A stretch of 64,000 nucleotides of DNA, taken from contig WTFG01000003.1 in the NCBI GenBank assembly GCA_009835005.1, forward strand, positions 62,001 to 126,000, in the 5' to 3' direction. The notes under the pieces were generated by a model. It was not told the DNA's origin, made no database searches, and was given only the letters and a program-made list of their open reading frames with translations. This stretch comes from Flavobacteriaceae bacterium Ap0902 (GTDB lineage: Bacteria > Bacteroidota > Bacteroidia > Flavobacteriales > Weeksellaceae). The translations under genes and the position numbers were made by a program. Position 1 is the stretch's first letter. Each line of letters opens with the position of its first letter. This document shows positions 57,063 to 64,000 of the stretch, piece after piece.

Positions 57063-58473
57063 TTAAATATTCATGTTCATTGAACAATGGCTCATCTATT
57101 CTTAGTGTTAACAAGGCTGCTAATATAAATAGTACGCCTCCAAAGCATAGATAATAGATAGCATGGTCATTAAAAAACTGGTTCACGATAATACCCCCGA
57201 AAATACCATTGATGATCTGTGGAATTACAATGAAGAAGTTGAAAATCCCCATGTACACGCCCATTTTATGTAAAGGTATAGAATCAATCAAAAGAGCATA
57301 GGGCATAGACAAAATACTTGCCCAAGCCATACCAATCCCCACCATACTAATCCATAATAAGTCTGGGTCGGTAATAAAATACATAGAAAGCAATCCAATA
57401 CCTCCCATTAATAAGGAGAACATATGAACAAACTTCCTACTCGTTGCTTTAGCAAAAGCAGGAATTAAAAACGCATAAACCAATGCTACAAAATTATAAA
57501 CTGCAAATAAAACCCCAACCCAATCACCTGCAAGATTATAGGTTTCTGAATGGGTATCTGTAGTTGGAAGCCCATAGTGATGTGTAGCCAAGGCAGAAGT
57601 TGTATAAACCCACATGGTAAAAAGCCCAAACCAAGAAAAAAACTGAACCCACCCTAGACGCTTCATTCTTAGGGACATATTAGAGATATCCTTAAAAATA
57701 GCCATGATAGATTTGTCCCCTGTTTCACTTGCAAGAGGTACTTCATTGTATTTATCAAATGCTTCTGGAGAATATTCCTTGGTAGTCACAATGGTATATA
57801 TAATGGTAGTCATCAACACGGCAGCACCAATATAGAATGACCACACTACATTATGGGGCACCATTCCCACTGCTGCTATATTAGAAACGCCAAACCAATT
57901 GGCTAATATATAGGGCAAGAAGGACCCAAATACAGCACCAATACCGATTAAAATAGTTTGAACAGAGAAACCTAAGGTTCCTTGACGTTTAGGCAGCATG
58001 TCCCCTACTAAGGCTCTAAAAGGTTCCATGGCAATATTTATACTAGCATCCATTAAGGCTAAAAATGCCACTCCAATCCATAAAATGGCAGAAATCCCTA
58101 TAAATTCCGTACTACTCAAACTTTCGCCTGCGATGATAGATGAGTTGGGAAGAAAAATTAAACCCAAAGCAGCAAGGATAGATCCAGCCAAAAAGTATGG
58201 TTTCCTCCTACCCATAAATGTCCAAGTCTGGTCTCCAAAGTGGCCGATCAAAGGTTGTACTAACAAACCTGTAATAGGTGCAACCAACCAAAACCAAGAA
58301 AGTTCATGGACATCTGCACCAAAATTACTTAAAATCCTACTGGCATTTCCATTTTGCAATCCAAAAGCCATTTGGATTCCTAGGAACCCCATGCTCATAT
58401 TGATGATGGATGCTAGAGAAAGATCTGGCTTTTGATTCTTACTTTTTTGATTCATTTTAACAGAGGATTCCAT
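57037..58473 (-). CDS. MFS / SLC45-like sugar transporter
   Basis: 478-residue membrane carrier with about 12 predicted helices, close in style to SLC45/GPH cotransporters used for maltose or sucrose in this phylum. Signatures: GFLGIQMAFGLQNGNASRI after the N-terminal polar tail, PITGLLVQPLIGHFGD and GRRKPYFLAGS. The tail before the first helix is polar. No sugar-utilisation genes flank it here, so the cargo is not defined. The 3' end overlaps the convergent HsdR_N-like gene. Confidence 0.85.
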   Translation of the reverse strand: MESSVKMNQKSKNQKPDLSLASIINMSMGFLGIQMAFGLQNGNASRILSNFGADVHELSWFWLVAPITGLLVQPLIGHFGDQTWTFMGRRKPYFLAGSILAALGLIFLPNSSIIAGESLSSTEFIGISAILWIGVAFLALMDASINIAMEPFRALVGDMLPKRQGTLGFSVQTILIGIGAVFGSFLPYILANWFGVSNIAAVGMVPHNVVWSFYIGAAVLMTTIIYTIVTTKEYSPEAFDKYNEVPLASETGDKSIMAIFKDISNMSLRMKRLGWVQFFSWFGLFTMWVYTTSALATHHYGLPTTDTHSETYNLAGDWVGVLFAVYNFVALVYAFLIPAFAKATSRKFVHMFSLLMGGIGLLSMYFITDPDLLWISMVGIGMAWASILSMPYALLIDSIPLHKMGVYMGIFNFFIVIPQIINGIFGGIIVNQFFNDHAIYYLCFGGVLFILAALLTLRIDEPLFNEHEYLTKQENQID

Positions 58474-58554
58474 ATTCTTAAAATTTTGCTAAAGCATTGG
58501 ACTCTCAAAGATAATTATTTTTTGAATTTAAAAGTGTGACTTTTACACATAAAA

Positions 58555-58577
58555 AAAGCCCCGTCATGCGGAGCTTT
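58555..58577 (-). terminator. terminator of the OmpA-family gene
   Basis: Stem AAAGCcCCG / CGGaGCTTT with a 5-nt loop and one mismatch; T run on the minus strand. Confidence 0.7.
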
Positions 58578-58600
58578 ATATAATTGATGAATGCAATAGA

Positions 58601-60157
58601 TTACTTAGCAGTAACTCTAATATCCACTCTTCTATTTTGTGCCATACATTCTGGCGTGTCATTCGCTGGACACACAAAGTGATCTTGACCATAACCTTCT
58701 GCCTCCAATCTGCTACCATCTACGCCAGAATTAACTAAATTCTGCATTACAGATTCTGCTCTTCTCTGTGACAACGGTTGGTTTACCGCTTGTCCACCTT
58801 GATTATCTGTATATCCACCTAACTTTAATTTCGTGTTGGGATACGCATTCATAATCTTAGTGATTCTGTTTAATTGCTCTAAAGAGGATACATCCAAATT
58901 ATCTGATCCAGTTTCAAAATAAACACGGTCTAATACAATCCAATCTTGTGTTTTATCATCTGAAATCATTCTAGCATCATCTGATAAGAAATTAAATAAT
59001 TTAGCCTCTGTAGAATTATCACCTACCGTTAGGGTTTCACCATTTGGTAAAGTAATCACCATATCGTCTCCAATGTCATAGATAAATCTATTATTTTCGC
59101 TATCATATTCCCCCATTACCTCTACTGGAGCATTAGCAAGTTCATCAACAATTAAAATTTCTTTGCCATCCATATCAAAGACTTTATTACCATCTATATC
59201 TACTACATAATTATCATCATTCAATTTATAGGTGATTCCATCCACAAGCATTTCTGCACCATCTGCTCCTAACAAAGGTTCACCTGCAGCATTGACAACC
59301 ACATCATCTGCATTTAATGTATACTCCGCTACACCATTGATCACAACCTCCTCTGTGGTGGTGGTTTCTGCATTATTTGGATTGCATTGCTTCATTAAGA
59401 AATAAATTAAAACAGCCGCTATTATGATTCCTAGCAATGGCAATAACCATTTCATCATACCACCACCTTTATTCTCATCTTCTTTGATATAAGTTTTTCT
59501 ATCCTCTTGAGGCACTTTAGCCGCAGTTGGTTTTGGAGTCGCAGTTTCTACTGGTTTCACCGTATCTGTTTTAACCGTAGAGGTAGTTGTAGAAGATTTT
59601 GGCGTATCGGCAGAAAGACCAGTTAGCCCTAATAAACCACCTAACGATGCTAAACCTGCAGGGATAGCAGCAAAAGTTGATTCCTTCTCACTTTCTAAAA
59701 GAGACCTCAAGCCTTCTTTATCCGCAGTGTTTTTAGATAATTTATTTCCTATAACACTCAAAATTAGTGGGAAAATAGACGCTAAAATTCCATCTGCAGC
59801 TTCTTTATTAATATTGGCATATTTAGAAATTTCCTCACTAAACTTTGCCTCTTTGTCTCCAAATACCTCAATTAGAGCAGAGTTTCCTTTTGCCATTAGA
59901 GAATCACGATTTCGCTCAAAATTCTCCTGGTAAGTTTTATCTTTGAACATTCCTAGAAGTTCTGAATCTGTAGCCACCTTTAAAATACTATCTGCTCCTG
60001 CATCCGTTTTAGATTTCTCTGTCAAATACCCCAAAATAGAGGGAACTGTTGCAGTAATAGCATTGGAAGTATTACCTCTGGCTACATTCAAATAATTACT
60101 AATCTTATCAATTACAATAGAATTGATTTCACTTTTAACCGAATCTAATAAGTTCAT
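58601..60157 (-). CDS. DUF937-OmpA family protein
   Basis: 518 residues. The N-terminal DUF937/YidB-like region (about 1-190: NAITATVPSILGYLTEKSK, AIPAGLASLGGLLGL) is followed by a Thr/Pro-rich linker, one membrane helix (WLLPLLGIIIAAVLIYFLM, about 236-254), an acidic region with repeated short beta-units of Asp-Gly turn (NADDVVVNAAGEP, DDNYVVDIDGNK) and the C-terminal OmpA peptidoglycan-binding domain (VYFETGSDNLD ... LGGYTDNQGG ... LSQRRAESVMQNL ... NRRVDIRV). This topology places the OmpA domain in the periplasm and DUF937 in the cytoplasm. Likely envelope anchoring; detailed role unknown. CPANDTPECM near the end may form a disulfide. Confidence 0.88.
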   Translation of the reverse strand: MNLLDSVKSEINSIVIDKISNYLNVARGNTSNAITATVPSILGYLTEKSKTDAGADSILKVATDSELLGMFKDKTYQENFERNRDSLMAKGNSALIEVFGDKEAKFSEEISKYANINKEAADGILASIFPLILSVIGNKLSKNTADKEGLRSLLESEKESTFAAIPAGLASLGGLLGLTGLSADTPKSSTTTSTVKTDTVKPVETATPKPTAAKVPQEDRKTYIKEDENKGGGMMKWLLPLLGIIIAAVLIYFLMKQCNPNNAETTTTEEVVINGVAEYTLNADDVVVNAAGEPLLGADGAEMLVDGITYKLNDDNYVVDIDGNKVFDMDGKEILIVDELANAPVEVMGEYDSENNRFIYDIGDDMVITLPNGETLTVGDNSTEAKLFNFLSDDARMISDDKTQDWIVLDRVYFETGSDNLDVSSLEQLNRITKIMNAYPNTKLKLGGYTDNQGGQAVNQPLSQRRAESVMQNLVNSGVDGSRLEAEGYGQDHFVCPANDTPECMAQNRRVDIRVTAK

Positions 60158-60275
60158 AGTTTTATTCTAATTTTAGTTTGTAAATATATTGCAATAATTG
60201 TTAAACTAATTATATAATCTTTAACACATCTAAAACTTTGCCATAATATTAAATTTGAAATATTTAAAAAAAAGT

Positions 60276-60305
60276 TTTGGGGTTCAAAATTATATATTAT
60301 ATTTG
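60276..60305 (+). promoter_or_regulatory. promoter of tRNA-Gln (-33/-7 type)
   Basis: TTTG at 60276-60279, an 18-nt spacer and TATATTTG at 60298-60305: a full match to the Bacteroidota -33/-7 promoter pattern. The mature tRNA begins 20 nt after the -7 box. Confidence 0.75.
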
Positions 60306-60324
60306 CAGTCCAATTGAAACATAC

Positions 60325-60395
60325 AGACCCATGGTGTAACGGTAGCACATCGGTTTTTGGTGCCGCCTGTCGGGGTTCGAATCCCTGTGGGTCTA
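60325..60395 (+). tRNA. tRNA-Gln (anticodon TTG)
   Basis: 71-nt cloverleaf: acceptor AGACCCA/TGGGTCT with discriminator A (60395), D arm with GTGTAACGGTAGCAC, anticodon loop TTTTGGT (anticodon TTG), T arm CGGGGTTCGAATCCCTG. CCA is not encoded. Its promoter and terminator are both visible, so it is a single-gene unit. It marks the left border of the accessory mcrBC region. Confidence 0.95.
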
Positions 60396-60408
60396 CAATT
60401 TGGAAACT

Positions 60409-60436
60409 AACCTCCTGATTTTCAGGGGGTTTTTTG
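60409..60436 (+). terminator. terminator of tRNA-Gln
   Basis: Stem AACCTCCTGA / TCAGGGGGTT (one G-T pair) with a 3-nt loop, then T6. The 260 nt that follow (to 60690) hold nothing I can identify. Confidence 0.85.
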
Positions 60437-60690
60437 TATTTATAATTTAACAATTCCAACTTCTATTGCCAGAGGACTGCAACCCTATACCACTCCATAT
60501 TTAAATGTCTCTTTTGACCAATTTGTTTAAATTAGCAGTTCTATTGCATAGCCATTGTTTTAACAAAAGACCGTTTAGAAATAGTTTATAATTGTTATAC
60601 TTATAACATCTGTGGTTATTGCAATGGGTAAAACCCTTTGGGCAACCCTCAATTCAAACAATATTTTGAACCCCATTGGAATACAGAAAT

Positions 60691-60963
60691 TTATAGTTTA
60701 AAATAACCGTTTTTAAACATCATGGTATGCACTAAAATCCAAGAAATGACTAGATAAATACCACCTATAACTGCAAACGGCAAGGTACAAAGGATAGTAT
60801 AGAGTGGGTAATTCCAATAGATTATAAACCACGCCAGCAATAGAATGACACCAATAATGAATTTGGTTTTCTTAACGGTAAAATTAAAAAATTCTATAAT
60901 GTCTTAACTATCTAACAAAAATAGAAACTTCCGTCTTCTTGCTATTGCTTCAACAATATTCAT
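60691..60963 (-). pseudogene. small membrane protein gene interrupted by an in-frame stop
   Basis: From ATG 60963 the frame reads MNIVEAIARRRKFLFLLDS, then TAA (60904-60906), then continues open for 70 residues as DIIEFFNFTVKKTKFIIG followed by two clear membrane helices (VILLLAWFIIYW and FAVIGGIYLVISWILVH) to a stop at 60691. The second part has no ATG, GTG or good TTG near its start. The smooth frame and helix pattern suggest that this was a gene of about 90 codons hit by a single nonsense change. A recoding or alternative ATT start is possible. The gene lies 6 nt after the neighbouring ScoMcrA-like gene. Family not recognised. Confidence 0.5.
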
Positions 60964-60969
60964 GTAAAA

Positions 60970-61245
60970 TTAATGCTTTGTTAACGCTATATTTACAATA
61001 GTAAAATCCAAACTCTCGAGATACTTTCTAGCCATATCTAATATAAAAACATTGGGGTCACTATCTAATTCTTCACCATTGGCAAATTCATTTGCCCAAG
61101 AAATTAATAATTTCACTGGATATAATTCTTTATCATATTCCAAGAACCATTTTCTACTATTTCTTCTTGGGGGAATTCCCTCTCTATCAACTCGTTGAAT
61201 TGCTCTTAATACATGTTCACGGGTAATATTTGTAGGTATTGCCAT
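60970..61245 (-). CDS. stand-alone protein resembling the ScoMcrA N-terminal head domain
   Basis: 91 residues, no membrane segment. The pattern NITREHVLRAIQRVDREGIPPRRNSRKW ... LYPVKLLISWANEFANGEEL is similar to the N-terminal head domain found in front of HNH nucleases of the ScoMcrA type, which cut phosphorothioated or modified DNA. Here it is a separate gene without a nuclease domain, so it could be a truncated remnant, an accessory or an adaptor. The location, two genes from mcrC, supports a restriction-linked role. Assignment is from memory of the motif and should be confirmed by profile search. Confidence 0.6.
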   Translation of the reverse strand: MAIPTNITREHVLRAIQRVDREGIPPRRNSRKWFLEYDKELYPVKLLISWANEFANGEELDSDPNVFILDMARKYLESLDFTIVNIALTKH

Positions 61246-61486
61246 TTATTTAGTGTTTTATTTTGATTCTCTATTATTTTTCAGTAAAATGCCTATGAAA
61301 TAAGCGTATTCAATATAACCATCCTAAGATTTCTTATAGTTTTGGGTTTACAAAATCTGTTATACAAAAAGTTTAATTGTCATAAAATTATAAAAAATTA
61401 AGTTATGATATTTCTTGGGAATAATTTTTACCTATAATAGTTAAGAAAATAATAGATAATAACATCTCGCATGTCCTAATATTAAT

Positions 61487-62411
61487 TTACGCTTCTGCCG
61501 AATATACTCCCAAACACCTCTCATAAATCCTTTTTACCTCCACTTTGACTGATGCTGGAGAAAGCACTTCTACCCTATCCATCATAGAAAAAATCTCTTG
61601 ATAAAACGCATAGGATGGAATCAGGTTTAATTCAATGATTAAAAAATCTGCAGCCTCTTCTATAACTTTTTGAGATTGGTGAATAGGCAGGGATTTGATG
61701 TATTTACCTTGCTGTGGATCAAATTTTAATCTGATTTTTTCTGGCTTTCTATTTTCAGGAGACTCAATTCCAAAAGCATGTTGGTAGGCACCTGATACGG
61801 AATATTCTTGTTTTTTAAAAGTTGAGTTTTTGATATCTAAATTCTTCATTCTATCTAATCCATAAGCATGGATATGAAATTCTTGATTATTTCTATCATT
61901 TGCAAGTAAATACCATCTATATTTAAATTCCTTTAAAGCATAAGGTTCTACAACAATTTCCCTATATTCTGATTCATTGTTATAGAAACTCATATACTCT
62001 ATCTTAACCAACTGTTGATTCTGAATCGCGTGGATTAAACCATTTAAATTATTTAAACCTCTTGCTGTGCGAGATTCAAAATACATAATGTCTTGATTAA
62101 ATTTCGCTTGTTTATAGGCTTCAGTCAATAGAATATAATTATAGAAATCACTCTTTTCATTTACTAATTCATAATCTTGATTGATATAATAATGGTAATC
62201 CTTAGTAACTAAAATTTCCACATTAAAACTATGAAGCAATAACTTTCTATCTCTTTCAAAGGTCTTGTCACTAAAAGAAAGTTTAAAGGAATTTAAATGT
62301 GTTTGTTCTTCTAAGTGTTCCGCAATTTCTTTTAATGTAGCACCTATTTTCCCTTTACTTAAAAGAAATTTTTCTATGGTTTTTAGTCTAAATATTGTCT
62401 GGAAAAGCCAT
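61487..62411 (-). pseudogene. WYL-domain transcriptional regulator, N-terminal codons out of frame
   Basis: The C-terminal 250 residues (from TTG 62239, MLHSFNVEILVTKDY) contain a WYL ligand-binding domain: LVKIEYMSFYNNESEYREIVVEPYALKEFKYRWYLLA, given as landmark pieces, and a final winged section. Upstream the same frame stays open for about 57 codons (FRLKTIEKFLLSKGKIGATLKEIAEHLEEQ, SDKTFERDRKLL), a winged helix-turn-helix, but no start codon is in frame. ATG 62411 (ATG GCT TTT CCA GAC) is in a different frame and meets a stop. Removing one C from TTTTCCAG joins them to MAFQTIFRLKTIEKF. So there is probably a one-base insertion, unless an unusual start is used. Confidence 0.65.
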
Positions 62412-62459
62412 ATTTATTTCTTACTTGTAAAACAATGAAGATATCTCTATAATAATTGT

Positions 62460-63761
62460 TTATTCAACTGCTGTTAGTTCTACAATTTTATCTTTCAATT
62501 CCTTTTCGTTCTGATTCATTATATCATTAAATTCTCTAAAACTTTTTACTTCCTTCGGAATTTGTATCCTAATAATAATTACTTTTCCTCCATAACCATT
62601 TAAAGTTCCTATTTCTTCAATCATTGTTCTCTCAGAAGGAATGATAAACCCTCCTATATTTGACTGCGTCACGTGCATATAGGATATGATTTGATTGATA
62701 TCATATCTATTGACTACGCTATTTGATAGCTTTTTATACTTTGCGTCTAGGATAATATTTTCTTTCCAGAAATCTGGATATCTGGAAATTTTATTATTAC
62801 TAAATAGATAAATTCTCCCTTTGCCCTTTTTATTTTCAGGGTGCTTAAAATTTAAATCAACTAGAAATGTGTTCAGGTATTCCTCCCAAAGCCAAGCTCC
62901 ATCAAATAACAATCCGTAGATGCTATCGTCATTCTTTTTACCATAAGTAAGTTTCTCGTATCTGAGTATCTGCAAGCAAAGTTTTTGAAGCAATTTATAT
63001 TCTGAAAAATAGGCATGAGAAACAGGTTTTAGATTTTGAGAAATAATCTTATTCCTAGCATTTTTATTATAAGATCTTTGCGTGATAAAATTAAACTTAC
63101 TCACAATACCCCGAACTTCATAATCATTCAACAGCACTCCGTTACCAAAAGGATGCGTCTTTATAAACTCTATGGTATGCCTAATAAGTTGATTTAATGC
63201 ATTGTTATAACTATGTTCCCTTGTAGAATATGCTATTCTACCTGTAAAAGGAATATTTTTTTGAATTTGGCGATTCACATCAATAGCACCTTTCACATTC
63301 GCATCATTATATTCTTCTCTTTTATAGGCTTTGTAAAGGCCTTGTGCATAAGCTTTTTTCAGAAAATAAGGGAATAAATAAATATAAAAGTCCCAAATAT
63401 TCTCTTTATCTCTGGTTTGTTCAAAATCTAACAAATTGATCGCGAAAACCTTTTGTAGCATATAATGCATAAAGTAATCATTGTGGTCATCATTGGCAAA
63501 ACGTGAGGCTATCGTTAATTGACTCGAGTTTCTCCCCACAAACCCCATCAGATTATTTGTAGTTAATTTACTTTCTCTTAAAGAAAATATTTTGGGTTTT
63601 TCTACATCATCTTTGTGCTGACCCAAGGATTGAGGAAAAACTAACAAATTAGGATTTGTTTGCTGTAAATTCTCTAAACTTTTATTTCCAATTAAAGATA
63701 AATTTTCTAAATGTTCTTCTGGAACTGTAAATCCCCCAGTATTATTATCCGTTGTCCTCAC
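62460..63761 (-). CDS. mcrC: McrC-like subunit of McrBC restriction system
   Basis: 433-residue McrC homologue, the nuclease subunit that works with McrB to cut methylated DNA. The N-terminal part (about 1-200) resembles McrC's McrB-binding region. The PD-(D/E)xK nuclease core is RYPDFWKENIILDAKYKKLS (about 341-360), with Asp in YPD, Asp in ILDAKYK and Lys. It follows the McrB gene with a 17-base overlap, supporting translational coupling and operon organisation. Substrate modification type cannot be predicted. WYL regulator gene lies downstream on the same strand. Confidence 0.9.
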   Translation of the reverse strand: MRTTDNNTGGFTVPEEHLENLSLIGNKSLENLQQTNPNLLVFPQSLGQHKDDVEKPKIFSLRESKLTTNNLMGFVGRNSSQLTIASRFANDDHNDYFMHYMLQKVFAINLLDFEQTRDKENIWDFYIYLFPYFLKKAYAQGLYKAYKREEYNDANVKGAIDVNRQIQKNIPFTGRIAYSTREHSYNNALNQLIRHTIEFIKTHPFGNGVLLNDYEVRGIVSKFNFITQRSYNKNARNKIISQNLKPVSHAYFSEYKLLQKLCLQILRYEKLTYGKKNDDSIYGLLFDGAWLWEEYLNTFLVDLNFKHPENKKGKGRIYLFSNNKISRYPDFWKENIILDAKYKKLSNSVVNRYDINQIISYMHVTQSNIGGFIIPSERTMIEEIGTLNGYGGKVIIIRIQIPKEVKSFREFNDIMNQNEKELKDKIVELTAVE

Positions 63762-64000
63762 TTTGATTTTGTTTGTTAAAAGCCGATTTCAACGTTTGTA
63801 AATACATATCACTCTGTGGAATTCCTCGTAAATATTCCTTCAAAAGTGGCTCTAAACGTAGTTGCCAAAGATTTTCATAATCTGTTCTTTCGTTTCCATC
63901 TTTATCTAGAAAATAAGCACCACCTATATGATAAGAGGAATTGAGACTGTCAATCTCAGAAATAGCATTATTCAAAGAAAACATTCTTGCCTTGGTTTCT
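63745..64000 (-). CDS. mcrB: McrB-like GTPase subunit, C-terminal end (rest outside window)
   Basis: Frame open from the right edge (ETKARMFSLNN) to a stop at 63745, about 84 residues. It encodes the tail of an AAA+ GTPase of the McrB family: IGGAYFLDKDGNERTDYENLWQLRLEPLLKEYLRG is a typical McrB C-terminal helical end, where IGHAYF-like and LRLEPLLKEYL motifs recur. Catalytic motifs lie beyond the window. Overlap with mcrC supports the assignment. Confidence 0.85.
   Translation of the reverse strand, partial: ETKARMFSLNNAISEIDSLNSSYHIGGAYFLDKDGNERTDYENLWQLRLEPLLKEYLRGIPQSDMYLQTLKSAFNKQNQSEDNG

Noticed and set aside
60154-60459. 101-residue minus-strand open frame over the tRNA-Gln region
   Set aside because: It runs through the tRNA and its terminator; shadow frame without codon or protein evidence.
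60396-60690. Possible att site duplicate of the tRNA-Gln 3' end
   Set aside because: I looked for a repeat of the T-arm/acceptor sequence up to 64000 and saw none; the other end may lie outside the window.

Overview
The window is a stretch of low-GC chromosome from a member of the Bacteroidota, most likely class Flavobacteriia, family Flavobacteriaceae. The evidence is a type IX secretion gene (porQ), several secreted proteins with C-terminal T9SS sorting domains, the ileS/DksA-like/lspA gene order, an ileS of the long eukaryote-like type, TAnnTTTG-type -7 promoter boxes, and a general lack of strong Shine-Dalgarno sites. I cannot name the genus.

Layout. 1-16.8 kb is housekeeping: dinB (cut by the left edge) behind gph, an acidic lipoprotein, ileS/DksA-like/lspA/trpS, a TPR protein, glmM, a GlsB-type membrane protein, a PIN-PhoH ATPase, an S9 oligopeptidase, a TrmH-type methyltransferase, a fatty acid desaturase and a DUF4442 protein. 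16.8-19.8 kb is a wrecked nitrite-ammonification locus. A 1313-bp IS5-type element with 10-bp terminal inverted repeats and no target duplication sits between the 3' part of ccsBA and the 5' part of nrfH, and nrfA is absent; nrfH also carries two frameshifts and a lost haem cysteine. 20-27 kb has a cold-shock gene with a predicted long leader, a TrhA/hemolysin III protein, alr, an M20 amidohydrolase and a tyrosine-catabolism operon (hmgA, a SIMPL protein, hppD). A decayed IS3-type orfA lies at about 27.1 kb.

27.5-44 kb has a secreted subtilase with FN3 and GEVED modules, an EF-G paralogue, a CCG-type Fe-S protein, porQ, speB, an FAH-family hydrolase, an acyl-CoA dehydrogenase, an MscS channel and three T9SS cargo proteins. 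44-60 kb has the rpsF-rpsR-rplI operon, an unexplained 146-nt GC-rich hairpin element, monomeric isocitrate dehydrogenase, tpx, an M1 peptidase, a glycosyltransferase, a small lipoprotein coupled to a class-III aminotransferase, a metallophosphoesterase, an AcpH-like protein, holA, an orphan HsdR_N-like protein, an MFS carrier and a DUF937-OmpA protein.

60.3-64 kb is an accessory region directly downstream of a tRNA-Gln: a broken small membrane-protein gene, a stand-alone protein resembling the ScoMcrA N-terminal head domain, a WYL regulator whose first codons are out of frame, mcrC and the end of mcrB. It looks like a small, partly decayed type IV restriction island. The most unusual items are the IS-scarred nrf locus, the structured element near 45.6 kb and this mcrBC island; none by itself proves a new system.
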